DNA from: Pseudomonadota bacterium
GTDB taxonomy: Bacteria > Pseudomonadota > Gammaproteobacteria > Pseudomonadales > Oceanobacteraceae
Length of the DNA: 64,000 nt
Reading direction: 5' to 3'
NCBI GenBank assembly: GCA_030145845.1
Contig: JAIXHJ010000016.1
Span: forward strand, 1-64,000
A program made the position numbers and the translations under genes. Below the pieces are notes generated by a model. That model searched no databases, was not told the origin of the DNA, and was given only the letters and a program-made list of their open reading frames with translations. Of this stretch, positions 35,892 through 48,238 are shown one piece after another (within the stretch, counting starts at the first letter, position 1; each line of letters starts with the position of its first letter).

Positions 35892-36194
35892 ACGCCTCGC
35901 CTAATCACAGTTGATTCCAAGCGCCTGATCCAGCGGCAAAAAAACACGCAGGCCATTCTCCCCTCTCAGTGAAGAAGCCTGTCGCACGGGGTCTTTTTGC
36001 TCTGGAAACAAGAACTTGGGCCCATTTTCCAAGTTTAAAATCGCGCTAAGTATAATGACCAGCCGCCGATTAATCCACAGAAGTTCCGGAAAACAGCGTC
36101 CGCCTTTGGGCGTAAATTCCTCTGCCGGGCAGATTTGTGCAGATTTCAGACAGCCGGCGGAATCCGCCTCCGGACATGCCGCGCCGGTCAAAAA
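35892..36194. other. nqr leader region without gene
   Basis: No gene fits here; the open frames are short and not protein-like. On the minus strand a -10-like TATACT lies at 36049-36054 with a weak TGGATT 17 bp upstream, so the nqr transcript may begin near 36042. A dyad (AACTTGG-N9-CCAAGTT, 36013-36035) follows immediately downstream of that point. The rest of the region is an approximately 150-bp leader before nqrA. Confidence 0.45.
36013..36035. promoter_or_regulatory. Dyad in the nqr leader
   Basis: Perfect 7-bp inverted repeat AACTTGG-N9-CCAAGTT about 15-40 bp downstream of the candidate nqr -10. May be an operator or a leader RNA hairpin. Confidence 0.4.
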
Positions 36195-36220
36195 AAAGCC
36201 GCTGTCAGAGCAGCGGCTTT
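36195..36220 (-). terminator. Terminator of the GAPDH gene
   Basis: AAAGCCGCTG / CAGCGGCTTT 10-bp stem, followed on the minus strand by TTTTT, 8 bp past the GAPDH stop. Confidence 0.92.
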
Positions 36221-36227
36221 CGTTTCA

Positions 36228-37673
36228 TCAGGCCAGTTTCGGGAAGGTTGGATACTCAACCCCGCAGACCTGTTGAGCAATACGGACAACCTGACGGCTG
36301 TAGCCATATTCGTTATCGTACCAGACATACAGGTTAACGTGACTGCCGTTAACAATGGTTGCCTGCGCATCAACGATGCCGGCGTGGCTGTTGCCAACGA
36401 AGTCCGTGGATACCACTTCCGGCGAGTTCACCCAGTCAATCTGCTTCTGTACTGCAGAATGCAGGGACTGCTCACGCAGGAAGTTATTCACTTCTTCCAC
36501 GGAAGTTTCTTTTTTCAGATTCAGCGACAGAATCGCCATGGACACGTTCGGCGTCGGTACACGGATGGCGTTACCGGTCAGCAGACCTTTCAGCTCCGGC
36601 AGCGCCTTGGCAACGGCTTTGGCTGCACCGGTCTCAGTAATCACCATATTCAGCGGCGCAGAACGGCCACGACGGTCACCTTTGTGGTAGTTGTCGATCA
36701 GGTTCTGGTCGTTGGTGTAAGAGTGAACGGTTTCAACGTGACCGTTAGCAATGCCGAACGCATCGTTCATTACCTTCAGGACCGGAGTAATCGCATTGGT
36801 GGTACAGGAAGCCGCAGACAGAATCTTGTCTGATGCTTCGATATCGCCATTGTTGATACCGTATACGATGTTTTTCAGATCGCCTTTACCCGGCGCAGTC
36901 AGCAGTACACGGGCAGTGCCTTTGGCCTGCAGGTGCTGGGACAGACCATCTTCGTCACGCCATACACCAGTGTTATCAATCACCAGTGCATTGTTAATAC
37001 CGTACTGGGTGTAATCCACTTCCGCCGGATTGCTGGCGTAGATCACTTTGATGTAGTTACCGTTGGCGATAATGGCTTCATTTTCCGCATCCACGGTCAG
37101 TGTGCCGCGGAAAGTACCGTGTACTGAGTCACGACGCAGCAGCGAGGCACGCTTCACCAGGTCATCACCTTTACCACGACGGACCACGATGGCGCGCAGA
37201 CGCAGGGAACCGGAACCGGCTTTTTCAATCATGATACGGGCCAGCAGACGACCGATACGGCCGAAACCGTACAGAACCACATCGCGGTTTTCACTGTCAC
37301 CAGCGCTCTGACCTACCACATCGGCCAGTTCTTCAGCGAGGAAATCCGTCAGCTCACGGCCTTCGCCCTGATTGCGGTATTTAACCGCCAGTTTACCGAT
37401 ATCGACATGAGCACGGCACACGTCCATTTCATTCAGCGCGTTCAGGATCGGGAAGGTGTCATGTACTGACAGTTCCTGTTTTTCCATATGGCGCACAAAA
37501 CGGTGTGCTTTCAGGATTTCAATCACAGAACGGTTAATCACCGGACGACCGTAAATTGAAGTCACGATGTTCTTGTGACGGTACAGTTTTCCGATCACAG
37601 GGATCATAGATTCAGCGATGGCTTCACGGTCCATCCAGTCCTGCAAGCAGGCTTCGCGCATGTCTTGGCTCAC
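36228..37673 (-). CDS. gap2: Glyceraldehyde-3-phosphate dehydrogenase, long form
   Basis: NAD(P)-dependent oxidation of glyceraldehyde 3-phosphate, or the reverse in gluconeogenesis. Catalytic Cys is in SAASCTTNAITPVL, at residue 290; Rossmann motif YGFGRIGR (135-142). A roughly 130-residue N-terminal extension (helical, DWMDREAIAESMIPVIGKLYR...) sets it apart from standard 330-aa GAPDH; total 481 aa. Start at GTG 37673 with GAAGG upstream; the ATG 12 bp later is possible. Position and length match the gap2-type gene I recall from P. aeruginosa (PA3001). Divergent from mfd. Confidence 0.9.
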   Translation of the reverse strand: MSQDMREACLQDWMDREAIAESMIPVIGKLYRHKNIVTSIYGRPVINRSVIEILKAHRFVRHMEKQELSVHDTFPILNALNEMDVCRAHVDIGKLAVKYRNQGEGRELTDFLAEELADVVGQSAGDSENRDVVLYGFGRIGRLLARIMIEKAGSGSLRLRAIVVRRGKGDDLVKRASLLRRDSVHGTFRGTLTVDAENEAIIANGNYIKVIYASNPAEVDYTQYGINNALVIDNTGVWRDEDGLSQHLQAKGTARVLLTAPGKGDLKNIVYGINNGDIEASDKILSAASCTTNAITPVLKVMNDAFGIANGHVETVHSYTNDQNLIDNYHKGDRRGRSAPLNMVITETGAAKAVAKALPELKGLLTGNAIRVPTPNVSMAILSLNLKKETSVEEVNNFLREQSLHSAVQKQIDWVNSPEVVSTDFVGNSHAGIVDAQATIVNGSHVNLYVWYDNEYGYSRQVVRIAQQVCGVEYPTFPKLA

Positions 37674-37917
37674 GGGTTCACCTTCCGTAAATAAAGTTAA
37701 AAACTTTCGGGCAAATTCGGGGCGCATATTATGCCTGCATGGCAATGATTGCACAAATTTAACAATCCCCCGCTACCGGACTTTCATTACCCCCATTACT
37801 GCCACCCGCCTGATAATCTGTGACCACCTTCTCACACCGCCTTCCTTAACACCCCCCCTCCCTTCCGCTAAACTGAGCGCCTTTTTTTGTCAGCACAGAT
37901 CACGGTCAGGAGTCAGC

Positions 37918-41372
<3,455 letters not shown>

Positions 41373-41376
<4 letters not shown>

Positions 41377-42167
41377 GATTACCACCAGTTACCGCCCTGC
41401 TTTTCTGCAGCCTGCTATCAGCAGCCGGTCACGCTGCACCCTGGTACCGGGTAGAGATGATGCTGGTCGCCTATGAAAACGAGACCGCCATCGACGAAGA
41501 ACGCTGGGCCGATGCTCTGGCATCCCCCCTGCTGACGGCGGACGATTTCTCCTACCCCGATTACCAGTGGTGGCAGGCACCGGCCATGTACCGGCAACTG
41601 TATACCTCGCTGTGGGCCGGCTATGGTTTCAGCGCCCCGCCTCAGTCTGAACTGCCACCGCCGTTCACACCGCTGGAAGATCTGGCACTGGCCGGACAGG
41701 CAGAACGCATCAACAAACGCAGTGATATGAAAGTGGTCTGGCATCAGGCCTGGATTGAGCCGATTCAGGAAGCCGGCGCTGAAATCCGTCATCCGGTCAG
41801 CATCAGTCTTCAGGATAAACTGGACATCCAGATTACCGGCACCTTCTGGCTGCAACGCAGCCGTTACCTGCATCTCAATACCGACCTGCTGGTGCAGCAT
41901 TATGTGCTGCCGGAAACCGGTATTCTGCAGCAGTCGCTGACCCTGCCGGAAAGTGTGGTCAGCCCGGATTACCGCACCGATCTGCTGGCCCGGTCCGGCA
42001 TGGATGCCTCCGCGTCTGAACCATTCCCACTGCCGGTAAGGGCGGCTGAAATCCGCCAGACCCGGCGCATGCGCAGTGGTGAGCTGCATTATATTGACCA
42101 TCCAATGCTGGGCATTGTGATTAAAATTATCCCGCTGGAAGATCAGGCATCCGCTGACGCAGAATAA
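41373..42167 (+). CDS. csiV: CsiV-like secreted protein
   Basis: 264-residue exported protein with a signal peptide (1-21, cleavage near GHA). Resembles the CsiV family found downstream of mfd in gammaproteobacteria; in Vibrio CsiV binds peptidoglycan/muramidase partners during cell separation. WYRVEMMLVAYE (24-35) and RSGELHYIDHPMLGIVIKI near the C terminus are recognisable. Starts at GTG overlapping the mfd stop by 4 bp, so it is translationally coupled. Role here inferred. Confidence 0.72.
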
Positions 42168-42188
42168 TGTGCGCCGGAAAAGCAGCAT

Positions 42189-42216
42189 AAAAAAACGCAG
42201 CCTGGCTGCGTTTTTT
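42189..42216. terminator. Bidirectional terminator after csiV
   Basis: AAAAACGCAGCC / GGCTGCGTTTTT stem with a single-base loop and T runs on both sides. Serves csiV (plus) and the phosphorylase gene (minus). Confidence 0.92.
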
Positions 42217-42245
42217 TATGCGTCATGCCCTGCAACCGGTCAAAC

Positions 42246-42995
<750 letters not shown>

Positions 42996-43011
42996 TTACC
43001 GTATGAGAAAA

Positions 43012-44031
43012 TCAGGAATACAGGGCAAGACCCAGCGCTGCCCGTTGCGCAGCAATCTGCTGCTCAACAGCAGCACCAGGCAGGTCACCCTGCAGGAAAC
43101 TGAGGTCCAGCGGCTGATGCTGACCGGCTTCATGTTCCCGGCGGACCGCATCCACCACCTGCTGTGCGCCGGCCGGATTATTACAGACAACCAGCGCATT
43201 GGCACCGGCTCTGGCCGCGGCCACCGCACGCGCCGCATACCCACCGGCACTGGCCGCACCGGCCATGGTCAGGTCATCACTGAAAATAATGCCGCCAAAA
43301 CCCAGCTGGCGGCGCAGAATATCCTGCAGCCAGTGCGCCGAAAAGCCAGCGGTATTCTGTGCATCCACCGCATCATAAATCACATGTGCCGGCATAATAC
43401 CGGCCAGCAGACCGGCATCCATCAGCTCACGGAACGGCCGCATATCGTATTCCAGCTCAGCTAACGGGCGCGGGTCACGTGGCAGATCAACATGAGAGTC
43501 TGCCACCACCGCCCCATGGCCGGGAAAATGTTTGCCCACCGCCGCCATGCCGGCAGACTGCATACCACGCACGAACGCCCCCGCCAGACGGATAACCGTT
43601 GCCGCATCGTGAGCGAAGGCGCGGTCGCCGATCACCCGCGACCGGTCACGTTCAATATCCAGCACCGGCGCAAAACTCAGGTGCACCCCCTGGGCGCGGA
43701 CTTCCGCCGCCATCAGCCAGCCGAGCTGCTCAGCTCTCTGCTCAGCGGCAGACGCGTCATCACGGTAAGCGGCTTCCAGTGCCATCATCGCCGGCAGCCG
43801 GCTGAAGCCGGTTTTGAAACGCTGTACCCGACCACCTTCCTGATCGACGCACAACAGCAGATCAGGCCGCAGCGCACGGATCTCTGCACTCAGCTGGCGC
43901 AGCTGCTGCGGCGACTCGTAATTACGGGAAAAAAGGATCAGACCACTGAGCTCCGGCTGCAGCAGGAAGTCACGGTCAGCAGCGCTCAGAACGGTACCTT
44001 CGATATCGGCAATCACGCCCAGCGCGGACAT
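43012..44031 (-). CDS. nagZ: Beta-N-acetylhexosaminidase NagZ
   Basis: GH3 enzyme of peptidoglycan recycling, removing GlcNAc from 1,6-anhydroMurNAc peptides in the cytoplasm. 339 aa from the ATG at 44031, which overlaps the upstream L,D-transpeptidase stop by one base (TAATG). KHFPGHGAVVADSHVDLP (about 165-182) holds the family His/Asp acid-base loop; DDLTMAGA contains the Asp nucleophile. No signal peptide, as expected. Confidence 0.94.
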   Translation of the reverse strand: MSALGVIADIEGTVLSAADRDFLLQPELSGLILFSRNYESPQQLRQLSAEIRALRPDLLLCVDQEGGRVQRFKTGFSRLPAMMALEAAYRDDASAAEQRAEQLGWLMAAEVRAQGVHLSFAPVLDIERDRSRVIGDRAFAHDAATVIRLAGAFVRGMQSAGMAAVGKHFPGHGAVVADSHVDLPRDPRPLAELEYDMRPFRELMDAGLLAGIMPAHVIYDAVDAQNTAGFSAHWLQDILRRQLGFGGIIFSDDLTMAGAASAGGYAARAVAAARAGANALVVCNNPAGAQQVVDAVRREHEAGQHQPLDLSFLQGDLPGAAVEQQIAAQRAALGLALYS

Positions 44032-44591
44032 TACAGAACCCGGCATGGAATCCTCGACAGACTGTGTTCCTGAATCCAGACCTTAGTATCCGGAGCAACC
44101 AGCTCTGACAGCTCAATGACGTCACGGTTACGCATGCGGATACAGCCGTGCGACAGAGGCTGCCCCACCGGCTCAGAATCCGGCGTACCGTGGATATAAA
44201 TATAGCGGCGCATGGAATCGACATTGCCCATGCGGTTAAAACCGATTTCCATCCCCTGCAGCCACAGGATACGGCTCAGAATCCAGTCACGTCCGGGGCA
44301 GGCCTGAGCCAGCCCGGCAGAATAAATTTCCCCGGTGGGGCGGCGCCCGGCAAACACCGTATTTTCAGCCAGACCACGCCCGATGCAGGCGCGGATGCGG
44401 TGCCAGCCCCGAGGGGTTTTGCCCGAACCATTCTGCTCACCGGCACCATTCAGTGCCGTTGAAACCGGGTATTGCCGGCAGTCACCGGCCATTGAAATCC
44501 TGAGCACCTGATCACTGATGGATATTTCAATCAGGGGAGTCTCAGCTATGGCATGCATCTGACCCTGCGGCCGCGCTGTCGCCTGCGACAT
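44031..44591 (-). CDS. L,D-transpeptidase (YkuD domain), no signal peptide
   Basis: 186-residue YkuD-type enzyme: HGTPDSEPVGQPLSHGCIRMRN near 135-155 contains the active-site His and Cys (SHGCIRM). The family cross-links peptidoglycan or attaches proteins in the periplasm, but here I see no signal peptide or membrane helix (MSQATARPQGQMHAIAETPL), so export or a cytosolic job is unclear. It is transcriptionally and translationally coupled to nagZ (shared base at TAATG), which argues for peptidoglycan turnover or recycling. Confidence 0.85.
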   Translation of the reverse strand: MSQATARPQGQMHAIAETPLIEISISDQVLRISMAGDCRQYPVSTALNGAGEQNGSGKTPRGWHRIRACIGRGLAENTVFAGRRPTGEIYSAGLAQACPGRDWILSRILWLQGMEIGFNRMGNVDSMRRYIYIHGTPDSEPVGQPLSHGCIRMRNRDVIELSELVAPDTKVWIQEHSLSRIPCRVL

Positions 44592-44642
44592 AAAATTCCG
44601 TCCACTGTTTACACTCTATGCCGGTAACCGATCATTCCGGCT

Positions 44643-45287
44643 TCAGTCGTCCTGGTGCGGTGCATTCAGGCCCGAGGCCAGGAACGGAATCAGTTTACCA
44701 ATAACCTGAGTAATATCAGAGCCCTTACCAAGGTCGTGTTCCGCCATGGCCGTCAGGGAATCGGCGGTCGATAAGGTAAAGACCGTGGCGCCGAGCATAA
44801 AGTGGATGCGCCAGAAACGGTCTTCGTCTGACAGTTCCGGCGTCGCCGCGGACATCAGACGCATATAGCTTTTGAACACATCACCGTATTCACGCTGCAG
44901 GAAGCGGCGCAGATGCCCCTGCCCCTGGGTGTAAGCCAGGCCCAGCAGACGCATAAAAATGCCCAGCCGGCGCGGACTGTCACGCCCGGCCAGCAGCGCC
45001 GTCTGCGACAGAATCATCAGCAAGGTCTGCAGATCCGGTACCTTACCCGGCAGGCCGGTTTCCAGTTGTTCCAGCTGCTGCTTCAGACTTTCGCTGAACG
45101 GGCCGAGAAAACGCGCAAATACCGCCTGAATCAGTTCCTTTTTGGAACCAAAGTGATAATTCACAGCCGCCAGGTTTACCCCGGCTTTAGTGGTAATATT
45201 CCGCAGCGAGGTTTCCGCAAAGCCCTTTTCTGAAAACAGCTCCTCCGCTGCATTAAGGATGCTTTTCGCCGTATCTTTCTGTGCCAT
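44643..45287 (-). CDS. psrA: TetR regulator PsrA-like
   Basis: 214-residue TetR-family regulator, start at 45287 (MAQKDTAKSILNAAEELF). HTH at about 28-50 (TSLRNITTKAGVNLAAVNYHFGSKKE). Matches PsrA, which in Pseudomonas responds to long-chain fatty acids and controls beta-oxidation, rpoS and its own gene. Supporting context is the lexA neighbour, as in Pseudomonas, and a PsrA-like operator 60 bp upstream. The transcript probably runs on through the transpeptidase, nagZ and the phosphorylase. Confidence 0.85.
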   Translation of the reverse strand: MAQKDTAKSILNAAEELFSEKGFAETSLRNITTKAGVNLAAVNYHFGSKKELIQAVFARFLGPFSESLKQQLEQLETGLPGKVPDLQTLLMILSQTALLAGRDSPRRLGIFMRLLGLAYTQGQGHLRRFLQREYGDVFKSYMRLMSAATPELSDEDRFWRIHFMLGATVFTLSTADSLTAMAEHDLGKGSDITQVIGKLIPFLASGLNAPHQDD

Positions 45288-45347
45288 AAACTCCGGATAT
45301 CCAGCCACATGGCGACCCTTGGGCCAGCCATACCAAAACAAGTGTTT

Positions 45348-45361
45348 CAAACATACGTTTA
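45348..45361. promoter_or_regulatory. PsrA-like operator
   Basis: CAAAC-ATAC-GTTTA, matching the published PsrA pattern of (G/C)AAAC-N2-4-GTTT(G/C) but for the last base; 61 bp upstream of the psrA start. Suggests autoregulation. Confidence 0.55.
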
Positions 45362-45465
45362 AAACGAACTGAAGGCAACCTTCACACTGCACTCAGCTCC
45401 CTTCTGACCGCTTTGGTCCTGTATTCCTGAACATTCCTTCATAAATTTGTCGCAGACAAAAAAGG

Positions 45466-45518
45466 TTTACACCAGAAAAAATACTGTATACATTTACAGC
45501 CACTGTATGGATTAACAG
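45466..45518 (+). promoter_or_regulatory. lexA promoter with tandem SOS boxes
   Basis: Two exact LexA boxes of the CTGT-N8-ACAG form, at 45484-45499 and 45503-45518 (19 bp apart, about two helical turns). A -35-like TTTACA at 45466-45471 places the -10 region over the first box. This arrangement autoregulates lexA, as in E. coli. Confidence 0.9.
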
Positions 45519-45532
45519 ACTGGATAAGCATC

Positions 45533-46132
45533 ATGATCAAGCTCACCGCCCGCCAGCAGCAGGTACTCGACTTCATCCGCACCGCGCTGGATGAAACCGG
45601 TTTTCCGCCGACCCGGGCAGAAATTGCCGCCGAGCTCGGCTTCCGCTCACCGAATGCCGCCGAAGAACATCTGAAGGCGCTGGCGCGTAAGGGAGCCATT
45701 GAAATTATGCCGGGTGCTTCCCGTGGTCTGCGTATCATTGAAGAAGAACAGCCTGGCCTGCCGATTATTGGCCGCGTCGCCGCCGGTGAGCCCATCCTTG
45801 CTCAGGAACATATCGAAGATTATCTGCAGATCCCGGTCAGTTTTTTCCGTCCGGCTGCCGACTTCCTGCTTGAAGTACACGGCGACAGTATGAAGAAAAT
45901 CGGCATTATGGATGGCGACTATATCGCTGTGCACAAGGCGGACACCGCCCGCAATGGCGAGATCGTCGTTGCCCGGGTTGATGATGAAGTCACCGTCAAA
46001 CGCTATGAGAAAAAACGCAGCCAGATCGTCCTGTGGCCGGAGAACGATGACTTCCAGCCCATTGAAGTCGACCTGCGTGAACATGAATTTGCTATCGAAG
46101 GTCTCTACGTCGGCGTCATCCGCCGCAGCTGA
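45533..46132 (+). CDS. lexA: SOS repressor LexA
   Basis: Represses the SOS regulon and is cut by itself when RecA filaments form. 199 aa: winged HTH at about 26-50 ([24 protein letters not shown]), cleavage site Ala84-Gly85 in RVAAGEP, catalytic Ser119 (GDSM) and Lys156 (VKRYEK). Behind two SOS boxes and followed 21 bp later by sulA. Divergent from psrA. Confidence 0.97.
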   Translation: MIKLTARQQQVLDFIRTALDETGFPPTRAEIAAELGFRSPNAAEEHLKALARKGAIEIMPGASRGLRIIEEEQPGLPIIGRVAAGEPILAQEHIEDYLQIPVSFFRPAADFLLEVHGDSMKKIGIMDGDYIAVHKADTARNGEIVVARVDDEVTVKRYEKKRSQIVLWPENDDFQPIEVDLREHEFAIEGLYVGVIRRS

Positions 46133-46153
46133 GACACCACCGGGGGGATCGTT

Positions 46154-46606
46154 ATGCGTCAGTTAGCACTTGGAATGGAAGAACCCGGCCTGTCGCTGGC
46201 CAGCCAGCCGATGACCACCACCAGCACCAGACCCTTCGCACCGGCCGCCGCTTCCGGCAGCCTCACCGAAGTGATCGTCAGTGACGAAGGTGCTATCCAG
46301 CCGCTGCAACTTTTACCGCTGTTGGCTCACTGCAGCGCTCAGGAGCGCTGGCTGATGTGGCTCAGCCCCAACCGGCCGATGAACAAACACTGGCTGGCAA
46401 GCATGGGACTGGCTCATTCCCCGGTTATTCATCTGGACCTGTGCCAGGACACCCAGCTGGCACTGTGCTGCAAGGTACTGGCCGCCGCTAACAGCCATAT
46501 GATCATTGAATGGCAGGGCCCCCTGAGCCGTGGACAGCGTCAGCAGATCCGCCAGCAGGCCAGACAGAGTGGCAGCCATGTGGTACTGATTCAGCGCGAC
46601 TACTGA
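46154..46606 (+). CDS. sulA: SOS cell division inhibitor SulA
   Basis: 150-residue protein that blocks FtsZ assembly during DNA damage. The RWLMWLSPNRPMNKHWLASMGL segment (about 65-86) is the conserved FtsZ-contact region of SulA; the C terminus (GSHVVLIQRDY) is shorter than in enterobacteria. It is 21 bp after lexA in the same transcript, so it needs no box of its own. A stem and T run end the unit. Confidence 0.88.
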   Translation: MRQLALGMEEPGLSLASQPMTTTSTRPFAPAAASGSLTEVIVSDEGAIQPLQLLPLLAHCSAQERWLMWLSPNRPMNKHWLASMGLAHSPVIHLDLCQDTQLALCCKVLAAANSHMIIEWQGPLSRGQRQQIRQQARQSGSHVVLIQRDY

Positions 46607-46620
46607 TCCTCCTCAAACAA

Positions 46621-46650
46621 AAAAGCCCTGACACAGTCAGGGCTTTTTTT
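46621..46650 (+). terminator. Terminator after sulA
   Basis: AAAAGCCCTGAC / GTCAGGGCTTTT 12-bp stem, 3-nt loop, followed by TTT. Likely also works for the minus-strand gene that ends 19 bp on. Confidence 0.92.
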
Positions 46651-46665
46651 ATCCACCAGCGGCCA

Positions 46666-46917
46666 TCAGTGCAGACGCTGCTCATATTCCGGGGTATCAA
46701 AATCGTCCCGTTCCACTTCCATCCCGGATAACTCACCGACCTTACGCACGCCCGCTTCCAGCATGACCCGTGCGACGTCCATATGATGCGCCTGCAGACT
46801 GGCTTTGGCGTCATCTGAAAAGTGAATGGACACCAGCGCATCGCCGTCTTCGTCATCCGCGCGACGCAGTGCAATGTCACCGTTGGAAAGTTCTACGATC
46901 TCAAAAAAGCGTGCCAT
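46666..46917 (-). CDS. Small acidic conserved hypothetical protein
   Basis: 83-residue acidic protein (MARFFEIVELSNGDIALRR), mixed beta-alpha, unnamed. A similar small gene sits by the DUF6586 gene near lexA-sulA in pseudomonads by recall. Ends facing the sulA terminator, with 120 bp to the DUF6586 gene upstream. Confidence 0.7.
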   Translation of the reverse strand: MARFFEIVELSNGDIALRRADDEDGDALVSIHFSDDAKASLQAHHMDVARVMLEAGVRKVGELSGMEVERDDFDTPEYEQRLH

Positions 46918-47037
46918 ATCCGCCTCTCAAAACTGGGCGCGCGAGTGTATCACAGTCAGTCTGCAATATCTCAGGGCTCACACAGAACAGTTGGGAATAA
47001 AAAGTGAATTTATAGAACTTGCTGCGGGAAATGAAAA

Positions 47038-47499
47038 TCAGCTTTCCTGCCGGTTTTCACGCTGTGCATCAATCAGCCGGCTCAGTTCCTGCCACCACTG
47101 AATAACCGGGGAAGAAGAAGATTCCTGCGCCAGACTGATACGGCCGGGCTGCGCCGTTACCGCTGCATTCACGGCATCCGGCTGTTGCTGTGCCGGCACG
47201 GCAGCCAGCATCTGTGTCAACCAGGAAAAGGGCTTGTCAGCCAGCTGGCTGAGTTCGCGCATTTCGCCGGTCACCATCGGCGCCCGCTGCAGCAGATCCT
47301 GCAGCGAAGTCACAGGTTCACGGAAGGACACCATATCGCCCAGCTCCTGCAGATAAGAGCGCCAGGCGTCAGCCAGCTGATACAGGGCACTTTCCTCCAG
47401 CGCACGGCCGAGCACGGCATCAGCAGCCTGCTCACGCTGCGTGAGCAGCAGGCGGCACTGATACAGCTTCTGATTGGTGAATCCGATCCACTGTGACAT
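47038..47499 (-). CDS. DUF6586 family protein
   Basis: 153-residue soluble helical protein that resembles the PA3009 protein by position and its N terminus (MSQWIGFTNQKLYQCRLLL). Gln/Ala-rich loop in the C-terminal half. Function unknown. Lies 10 bp after the yfaZ-like gene start region (its ATG at 47499, yfaZ stop at 47510), so both may share a transcript. Confidence 0.65.
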   Translation of the reverse strand: MSQWIGFTNQKLYQCRLLLTQREQAADAVLGRALEESALYQLADAWRSYLQELGDMVSFREPVTSLQDLLQRAPMVTGEMRELSQLADKPFSWLTQMLAAVPAQQQPDAVNAAVTAQPGRISLAQESSSSPVIQWWQELSRLIDAQRENRQES

Positions 47500-47509
47500 A
47501 CAGACAACC

Positions 47510-48100
47510 TCAGAAGTCGATGGTCACACCAACATGACCACCATCACCCAGCTTGTAGCGCTTGTCGACGTCTTCAAACCGGATACCGTTGTAACGGTAG
47601 CCGGCATAAATACGCGCGGTCGGCAGCAATGCAAACTGGAAACGCAGATCGGAGGCGATCATGTTCTCGGCATCGGCAAAGGAAATCACCGGTGGTGCAT
47701 AGTAACCATAACCAGCCACACTCAGATCCGGCGCGGCCGGGAAGCTGTAACGGAAGAAACCACCGACACCCAGCGCAACACCGCTGTAATCGTCATAGCG
47801 GTCGGAATTATCCGTGGTAAAAGCGAATAATTTAGCCCCCACACCAATGTACAGGTTGCTGGTTGACGGACGCACGTCCACCACATGCAGACCAGCCGAT
47901 ACCATTTCACCTTTGTCGTCATCGTACAGACCAGCCAGGCTGATATGCAGGCCACTGCCCATCTGGGTGGCGTCATAGCCGATCCGGGCAACATCGTTGG
48001 ACAGGCTGATATCGAGAGAACCACCGGCCAGTGCCGAAGGTGTCAGAGAAACAAGAGCGGAAGTCAGAGTGCCCAGAATAACAGCACGGGTCGTTTTCAT
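47510..48100 (-). CDS. YfaZ-family outer membrane protein
   Basis: 196-residue beta-barrel with signal peptide (about 1-25, ending SALA). DISLSNDVARIGYDA and a repeating aromatic/glycine strand pattern (FFRYSFPAAPDLSVAGYGYYAPPV) fit the YfaZ family; the C-terminal strand ends in Phe (VGVTIDF). Start at 48100 with GGGGA upstream. Function unknown; possibly a small porin-like barrel. Confidence 0.8.
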   Translation of the reverse strand: MKTTRAVILGTLTSALVSLTPSALAGGSLDISLSNDVARIGYDATQMGSGLHISLAGLYDDDKGEMVSAGLHVVDVRPSTSNLYIGVGAKLFAFTTDNSDRYDDYSGVALGVGGFFRYSFPAAPDLSVAGYGYYAPPVISFADAENMIASDLRFQFALLPTARIYAGYRYNGIRFEDVDKRYKLGDGGHVGVTIDF

Positions 48101-48173
48101 ATGAGTCCCCAATTGCAGATACGGAATACGACAGAACACCATCGCGCAATAAATTCGCAGCGATAATAACAGC

Positions 48174-48204
48174 ACGGCGGCAGCGGTGAAACCGCTGCCG
48201 CCGT
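48174..48204 (-). terminator. Hairpin after htpG
   Basis: Perfect 14-bp stem ACGGCGGCAGCGGT / ACCGCTGCCGCCGT with a 3-nt loop, 35 bp past the htpG stop. The run of T on the minus strand is only GCTGTTATTAT, so termination strength is moderate. Confidence 0.6.
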
Positions 48205-48238
48205 TACCTCTGCGTATTGTGACAGCAGAGCCGGGGAA

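Noticed and set aside
36135-36833. 232-codon plus-strand frame opposite GAPDH
   Set aside because: Runs through the GAPDH terminator hairpin and antisense to the catalytic Cys region.
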